Part shown: in pieces, positions 60,060 through 64,000 of the stretch
Layout of the letters: each line of letters opens with the position of its first letter
Position numbering within the stretch: the first letter of the stretch is position 1
Origin: JAUWKC01 sp035529895
GTDB taxonomy: Bacteria; Planctomycetota; Phycisphaerae; Sedimentisphaerales; Anaerobacaceae
Assembly (NCBI GenBank): GCA_035529895.1
Contig: DATKVV010000041.1
Span: 62,001 to 126,000, forward strand
Direction of reading: 5' to 3'
Length of the DNA stretch: 64,000 bases
Program-made: the position numbers and the translations under genes
Notes under the pieces: generated by a model
Databases searched by the model: none
Told to the model about the DNA's origin: nothing
What the model saw: only the letters and a program-made list of their open reading frames with translations

Positions 60060-60269
60060 ATGCCTGAAGTTGAAGATACTCCAGAGAATTTCAGAGTCTG
60101 TATGCAGCGAAATTGTTCCAGTTGCCCAACCTATCCCAAAGGCAAAGGCGAAGGTCTTTACTGTGCGCGAGGTCGGAGCAACTGCCGGATTGAGAGAAAA
60201 GGATGCAACTGCCCCGAGTGTCCCGTGTGGCTCAACAACAGCCTGACCGCTATGTACTATTGCGGTTGA
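60060..60269 (+). CDS. DUF2769 domain protein
   Basis: 69 residues. It has ten cysteines in pairs (CMQRNCSSC, CARGRSNC, CNCPEC) and the DUF2769 ends (TPENFRVCMQ, CPVW..NNS..AMYYC). A zinc- or iron-sulfur-binding function is likely, in line with the neighbouring ferredoxin and superoxide reductase. Found in anaerobic archaea and bacteria. Confidence 0.85.
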   Translation: MPEVEDTPENFRVCMQRNCSSCPTYPKGKGEGLYCARGRSNCRIERKGCNCPECPVWLNNSLTAMYYCG

Positions 60270-60443
60270 GAACAAGAGTCGTCAAACGAAGGGCTGACCG
60301 CCGAATGGCAGAACGATCGAATAAGTTTATAGAGTCTGGACGCAGTTTTGTTTTCTCAGTCCCGCAAGTTTTTACGAAGGGACCTGCGGAACCAAAAATG
60401 CTCTTAAAAATATGTTGCACTATTTATTCATGGGAGAAAAGAA

Positions 60444-60635
60444 ATGAAAGTACATGTTGACCCCGGTCTTTGCAGCGGCTCAGGTGCGTGTGTTGATACC
60501 TGCCCGCAACTCTTCGAACTCAACCAGGAGGGCGTCTCCACCGCCAAGACGGAGAATGTTCCGGAAGACCTCCAGCAGAAATGTAAGGAGGCGGCCGAAA
60601 ATTGTCCGACCCAGGCAATCTCCATCGAGGAATAG
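60444..60635 (+). CDS. Single-cluster ferredoxin with Ser in place of the second cluster Cys
   Basis: 63 residues. KVHVDPGLCSGSGACVDTCP: the usual C-x2-C-x2-C-x3-C becomes C-x2-S-x2-C-x3-C. A further Cys lies in NCPTQAISIEE. Position two is therefore Ser, as Asp in the Pyrococcus ferredoxin. A 3Fe-4S cluster, or a 4Fe-4S cluster with an exchangeable iron, is expected. The C-terminal TQAISIEE is typical. It carries electrons, probably to the nearby flavo- or reductase proteins. Confidence 0.92.
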   Translation: MKVHVDPGLCSGSGACVDTCPQLFELNQEGVSTAKTENVPEDLQQKCKEAAENCPTQAISIEE

Positions 60636-60752
60636 TATGAGTTTCGTACTTTGACAGTTCAATTTTCAAAAGCGCAGATCCATCGCCAAGTTGTGTTGTA
60701 CAGTGTGTACGAACTTGACAACCGCCGAAACAGTTTGAAAAAGAGGTGTACC

Positions 60753-61184
60753 ATGCAAGTAACTGAAATCATGACCCGTGGCATAGAAATGATCGATGCC
60801 GATGCCTCGTTGACCGAGGCCGCTAAAAAAATGAGGTCCCTTAACGTCGGGGCGCTGCCCGTTTCCAAAGGTGACAGTCTGATTGGTATGATTACAGACC
60901 GTGACATAACTGTGCGGGTGATTGCCGAAGGCAGGGACCCGAAAACTACGCATGTTAGAGACGCTATGACGCCGGAAGTATGCCACTGCCGCGACGACGA
61001 AGACGTTTACGAAGCCGCCAGAATGATGGAGGAAAGGTCGATACACCGGCTGCTTGTCCTCGATAGAAATGATAAGCCCGTCGGCTTTGTCTCACTGGCG
61101 GATTTCGCCGTCAAGACTCGCGACGAGCATCTGGCCTGGGAAGTCCTTGAGAGAATCTCTGAGCCGGCCTGCCCACACCGATAG
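60753..61184 (+). CDS. CBS domain pair protein
   Basis: About 143 residues from the ATG at 60753 (AGAGGT upstream); an earlier start would extend over 34 non-CBS residues. Two CBS motifs: MTRGIEMIDADASLTEAAKKM with GALPVSKGDSLIGMITDRDI, and MTPEVCHCRDDEDVYEAARMM with HRLLVLDRNDKPVGFVSLADF. Stand-alone pairs bind AMP, ATP or NAD and report energy state. The partner is unknown. Confidence 0.93.
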   Translation: MQVTEIMTRGIEMIDADASLTEAAKKMRSLNVGALPVSKGDSLIGMITDRDITVRVIAEGRDPKTTHVRDAMTPEVCHCRDDEDVYEAARMMEERSIHRLLVLDRNDKPVGFVSLADFAVKTRDEHLAWEVLERISEPACPHR

Positions 61185-61310
61185 GCCGTCGCCGCCGTAC
61201 CAACTGGTTTGGAAAATATTGGAAAAGGAATTCGAAACAAAACTTTCTGCGGAAAATCCGGCCCTAAGTCGGATGAGGCCGGTTTTCCCGGCAGAGCGGG
61301 AGACAAGTAG

Positions 61311-62069
61311 ATGATGAAGATTACCGCATTCAACGGCAGCCCTTGGGGCCAAGAGGGACATACCCATCTGATGACCCGAGGGTTCCTGGCCGGGGCCGCG
61401 CACGCCGGCGCCGGCACCCAGACTCTACAACTCGCTCAAAAAAAAATCGAGCCCTGCCACAGATGCGGTGTTTGTTTCTATAAAACGCCGGGCAAGTGTG
61501 CGCTCAAGGACGATATGGCCGGTCTCATACGTGAATTCAGGGCCTCGGATGTCGTCGTATTTGCTACGCCTGTCTACATCGACAATGTGACAGCTCTCAT
61601 GAAAGCTTTCATAGACAGACTAAACCCACTCCTTGAGCCCCACTATGACAAAGATTCCTCCGGTGAATACAGACGACGCAGCCGATTTGAGAATTACCCG
61701 CGGTTCGTAATAATCTCCAGTTGTGCCTTGCCCGAGCAGACTAATTTCCAGGTCCTGCGAATATTCTTCAGACGAATGGCCAGAACCTTCCACGCCGAAG
61801 TTGCAGGCGAAATTTACCGCGCCGCCGCCGGCCTCCTGCTTCTAAGCAAACAGGACGTACGATTTCAGCCCGTGGTAAAAGAATACATAACGCTCCTGCA
61901 CGCCGCTGGAGAAGAATTTGTCAAGACCGGTCGAATCAGCGAGCAAACGTCCGGAAAACTCGAAACGCCCATCGTTGACCCTGACGAGTACGCCGAGGAT
62001 GCAAATAAAATATGGGACCACCTACTGCCCAAAACAGGTTTAACCCTGCTTGCAGGAGTTCTTGACTAA
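61311..62069 (+). CDS. NAD(P)H-dependent flavodoxin/iron-sulfur flavoprotein-like reductase
   Basis: 252 residues. Flavodoxin-like fold: KITAFNGSPWGQEGHT (FMN phosphate loop), a cysteine motif CHRCGVCFYKTPGKCALKDDM in the position of the iron-sulfur flavoprotein cluster, then VVFATPVYIDNVTALMKAFIDR. The C-terminus is helical. It could couple ferredoxin to FMN reduction. It lies in the redox run, 127 bases after the CBS gene. Two adjacent ATGs start the frame. Confidence 0.85.
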   Translation: MMKITAFNGSPWGQEGHTHLMTRGFLAGAAHAGAGTQTLQLAQKKIEPCHRCGVCFYKTPGKCALKDDMAGLIREFRASDVVVFATPVYIDNVTALMKAFIDRLNPLLEPHYDKDSSGEYRRRSRFENYPRFVIISSCALPEQTNFQVLRIFFRRMARTFHAEVAGEIYRAAAGLLLLSKQDVRFQPVVKEYITLLHAAGEEFVKTGRISEQTSGKLETPIVDPDEYAEDANKIWDHLLPKTGLTLLAGVLD

Positions 62070-62235
62070 TTGGGTAAAATGGCGCAATTTCCCGGAGCTG
62101 AAAAGGGCGGCCGGCCCGCGGTTTCCGCCCGAATGCGTTTTATGCCGAGTTGGTAAAAAAACAATCTGTTTTGATAATAGCAGTATAACTGAAAAAACCA
62201 GTATCCCTTAACTCTTTTGCCAAAGGAGTCTCATA

Positions 62236-62814
62236 ATGACTGTAACAGCTTCCACCATGATGCCTCTGGGCACCAAAGCGCCGGATTTTGCCCTGCCCGA
62301 TACCAAAAATAACGTGGTGGCGATGACGGATTTCAAGGACGCGCCGGCTCTCCTGGTCATCTTTATGTGCAACCATTGTCCCTTTGTTAAGCACATCCTG
62401 CATCCAATGGTCCAACTAATCAAACAATACCAGCACAAAGGAGTTGCCGTCGTCGGAATAAGCTCGAATGACGTCGACAACTTCCCCGAAGACAGCCCGC
62501 AGATGATGGCGAAGGCGGCCAAAGAAGCGGGTTTCACTTTTCCCTATCTTTATGACGCAACTCAGGAGGTCGCGAAGGCGTTTCAGGCTGCTTGCACACC
62601 TGATTTCTTTCTGTTCGATAAGGACAGAAGGCTTGTTTACAGAGGCCAGATGGATGACAGCAGGCCGGGCAACAATATACCTGTAACAGGCTCTGATCTG
62701 CGAGCGGCCCTTGACGCTGTACTTGAAAAAAAGCAGGTTTCTCAGAAGCAAAAGCCGAGTATGGGCTGCAATATAAAGTGGAAACACGGAAGCGAGCCGC
62801 AGTATGCGAGCTGA
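62236..62814 (+). CDS. Thioredoxin-family/peroxiredoxin-like (AhpC/TSA) protein
   Basis: 192 residues. It opens TMMPLGTKAPDFALPDTKNN and has the redox site FMCNHCPFVKH (Cys-x-x-Cys-Pro), then VVGISSNDVDNFPEDSP and TPDFFLFDKDRRLVYRG. This is the common thioredoxin-family group with a CNHCP site, close to the peroxiredoxin fold but of unknown partner. AAAGGAG is upstream. Fits the oxidative-stress context. Confidence 0.92.
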   Translation: MTVTASTMMPLGTKAPDFALPDTKNNVVAMTDFKDAPALLVIFMCNHCPFVKHILHPMVQLIKQYQHKGVAVVGISSNDVDNFPEDSPQMMAKAAKEAGFTFPYLYDATQEVAKAFQAACTPDFFLFDKDRRLVYRGQMDDSRPGNNIPVTGSDLRAALDAVLEKKQVSQKQKPSMGCNIKWKHGSEPQYAS

Positions 62815-62913
62815 CGGACGCTATCATGCGTGCTCGTATCGCTTGCTTAAGGCGGCGTCTGCCTTTAGGTGGTAAGCTTCCGTAATTTAGAACCATTGTA
62901 CAGGAGATAGAAA

Positions 62914-63336
62914 ATGGATTTAACATTGAAAAAGCTGATAGATTTGTTGAATGCGGATTTGGAATTGGAGTATTCAGCCGCAATCCAATACATAAATCAT
63001 GCGGCGGTAATGACGGGAGCGGCGTACGGAGACATCATAAAAGAACTCAAAATTCACGCAAATGAGGAGGTCCAGCACGCCATGACCCTCGCAGACCAGA
63101 TTGATTATCTGGGCGGCTCCCCGACCGTCAATGTGGGTAAAATACTGACTTCCGAGGACAACGATGAAATGCTTCAGCACGACCTCGATGCCCAAGAAGA
63201 TGCTATAAAAAGGTATAAGATGCGTGTGGAGCAGGCCGAGCAGCTAAAAGAATTCGCCCTCGCCCAGCAGCTCAGAACCATCCTCGCCATGGAACAGGAG
63301 CACGCAATGGACCTTAAGCAGGCGCTCGGAAAATAG
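62914..63336 (+). CDS. Ferritin-like/bacterioferritin-family protein
   Basis: 140 residues, a four-helix bundle. Iron ligands are seen as Glu in ELEYSAAIQY, the EEVQH (E-x-x-H) helix in HANEEVQHAM and a second E-x-x-H in MEQEHAMD. Length matches short ferritin-like proteins rather than the 158-residue bacterioferritin. It stores or oxidises iron and limits Fenton chemistry. AGGAGA precedes the ATG. Confidence 0.9.
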   Translation: MDLTLKKLIDLLNADLELEYSAAIQYINHAAVMTGAAYGDIIKELKIHANEEVQHAMTLADQIDYLGGSPTVNVGKILTSEDNDEMLQHDLDAQEDAIKRYKMRVEQAEQLKEFALAQQLRTILAMEQEHAMDLKQALGK

Positions 63337-63598
63337 TCCTTATGACCAGGCGCCCCCAAAGCGGGTCTTGCAGACATGGCTGTACCCGGCGCCGACCGTA
63401 AACGCAAAAAAGTTTGCCTGAGCAGGCCCGGCATTGCCGCCGCGGGAACCGGTACAGCCCGGACTGTGGCGAAGACCCTATAAAAATGTCCGCTGTAAAT
63501 AACGAATTATTATAATCGGCAAATGAGGGCTACTGCATGTTGTCTCTGGAAGCGACCGGACAAAGGCCGTAGCCCCATTGCAGTGGGAATTGCCAAAA

Positions 63599-64000
63599 AT
63601 GGGTAAGGCTGAGAACAGGGCAACAACCCAAAAACCGCCGAATAAATGTAAATTCTCAATAGTCATTCCCGTTCTGAATGAGCAGGAGCATATTAACCCT
63701 GTTCTCGAACATCTGAAAACCCGCACCGGCTCGGAAACTTGCGAAATAATAGTCGTCGACGGCGACCCGGCGGCCGGGACTATAAACGCCATCCAAAACG
63801 GCCAGGTAATCAAGATGACCGCCGATACAGGCCGGGCCATACAAATGAACGCCGGCGCCGCCCAGGCTCACGGCGAAATCCTTGTCTTTTTACACGCTGA
63901 CACTAAACTGCCCCCCAACGCGCTTGAAAAAATCGACCGGGTTTTAGAAAACCCCAAATACGTCGCCGGGGCTTTCAACCTCGAAATAGATTCGGACAAG
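63599..64000 (+). CDS. TIGR04283-type glycosyltransferase, N-terminal part (cut by window edge)
   Basis: The frame from the ATG at 63599 is open to the last base (134 residues). It is a GT-A family 2-type transferase: FSIVIPVLNEQEHI, then EIIVVDGDPAAGTIN (the DGxS position has Asp-Pro), then TGRAIQMNAGAAQAHGEILVFLHADT, which is the distinctive TIGR04283 motif (arsenosugar biosynthesis-type glycosyltransferase), and VAGAF. The partner of this family, a DUF2064-type protein, would lie past the window. About 260 bases with no gene separate it from the ferritin-like gene. Confidence 0.88.
   Translation, partial: MGKAENRATTQKPPNKCKFSIVIPVLNEQEHINPVLEHLKTRTGSETCEIIVVDGDPAAGTINAIQNGQVIKMTADTGRAIQMNAGAAQAHGEILVFLHADTKLPPNALEKIDRVLENPKYVAGAFNLEIDSDK

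Overview
The window most likely comes from a planctomycete, probably of the class Phycisphaerae (Sedimentisphaerales-like). The evidence is the gene content: Tat-exported Gfo/Idh/MocA oxidoreductases paired with TIM-barrel sugar isomerases, a PmoA-like protein, PEP-CTERM and dockerin-like secreted proteins, URO-D-like proteins, a GH30-like hydrolase with an SSS symporter, sulfatase and RHS remnants, and an RtcB/archease pair. The genome is moderately GC-rich. Superoxide reductase, ferritin-like protein and ferredoxin genes fit an anaerobic or microaerophilic polysaccharide degrader. This assignment is inferred from gene content only.

Layout. 1-4.2 kb: exported carbohydrate oxidoreductase and isomerase genes. 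4.2-7.3 kb: an RNase H-like exonuclease, an Hsp20-like protein, a radical SAM enzyme and an M48 protease. 7.4-12 kb: a tight plus-strand run of polX, a THEP1-like NTPase, DUF429, a SagB-like nitroreductase and a Clp1-like polynucleotide kinase. 12-22 kb: hexuronate catabolism (uxaC, then a minus-strand cluster of uxaE, an SDR, a HAD protein, a LarA-family protein and gnd), interrupted by PmoA-like and DUF5677 genes. 22-29 kb: an RHS remnant, an ICMT-like membrane protein, two URO-D-like proteins, a GH30-like enzyme and a symporter. 29-33 kb: secreted PEP-CTERM, CBM and dockerin-like genes, a frameshifted MopE/integrase chimera next to tRNA-Lys, and a gutted sulfatase. 33-42 kb: an OmpR-type two-component system with three secreted VIT, VWA or DUF4139-like proteins. 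42-51.5 kb: housekeeping genes (lpdA, rtcB-archease, dinG, mutS2, a phosphotransferase, an MBL hydrolase). 51.5-55.3 kb: repeats, a GLUG/dockerin gene and IS1380 debris. 55.3-64 kb: a monooxygenase-like protein, Fe-ADH, csrA, degenerate response regulators and a redox/oxidative-stress set, ending in a partial glycosyltransferase.

Two stories stand out. First, the 33-42 kb cluster has three promoters with one identical architecture: two TTTAC-type half sites 11 bp apart, then exactly 22 bp to a TATANT -10. They lie before the response regulator operon, before the divergent DUF4139-like gene, and before the VIT/VWA operon. This looks like a self-contained, autoregulated PhoB/OmpR-type regulon for cell-surface proteins. 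Second, the gene set uxaE, SDR, larA-like, gnd suggests a route from hexuronate to mannonate, by 2-epimerization to gluconate, and on to the pentose phosphate pathway, avoiding mannonate dehydratase and KDG. The LarA-like protein keeps all four catalytic or cofactor residues.

Signs of genome decay and mobility cluster at 22.1, 31.5-33 and 51.6-55 kb.
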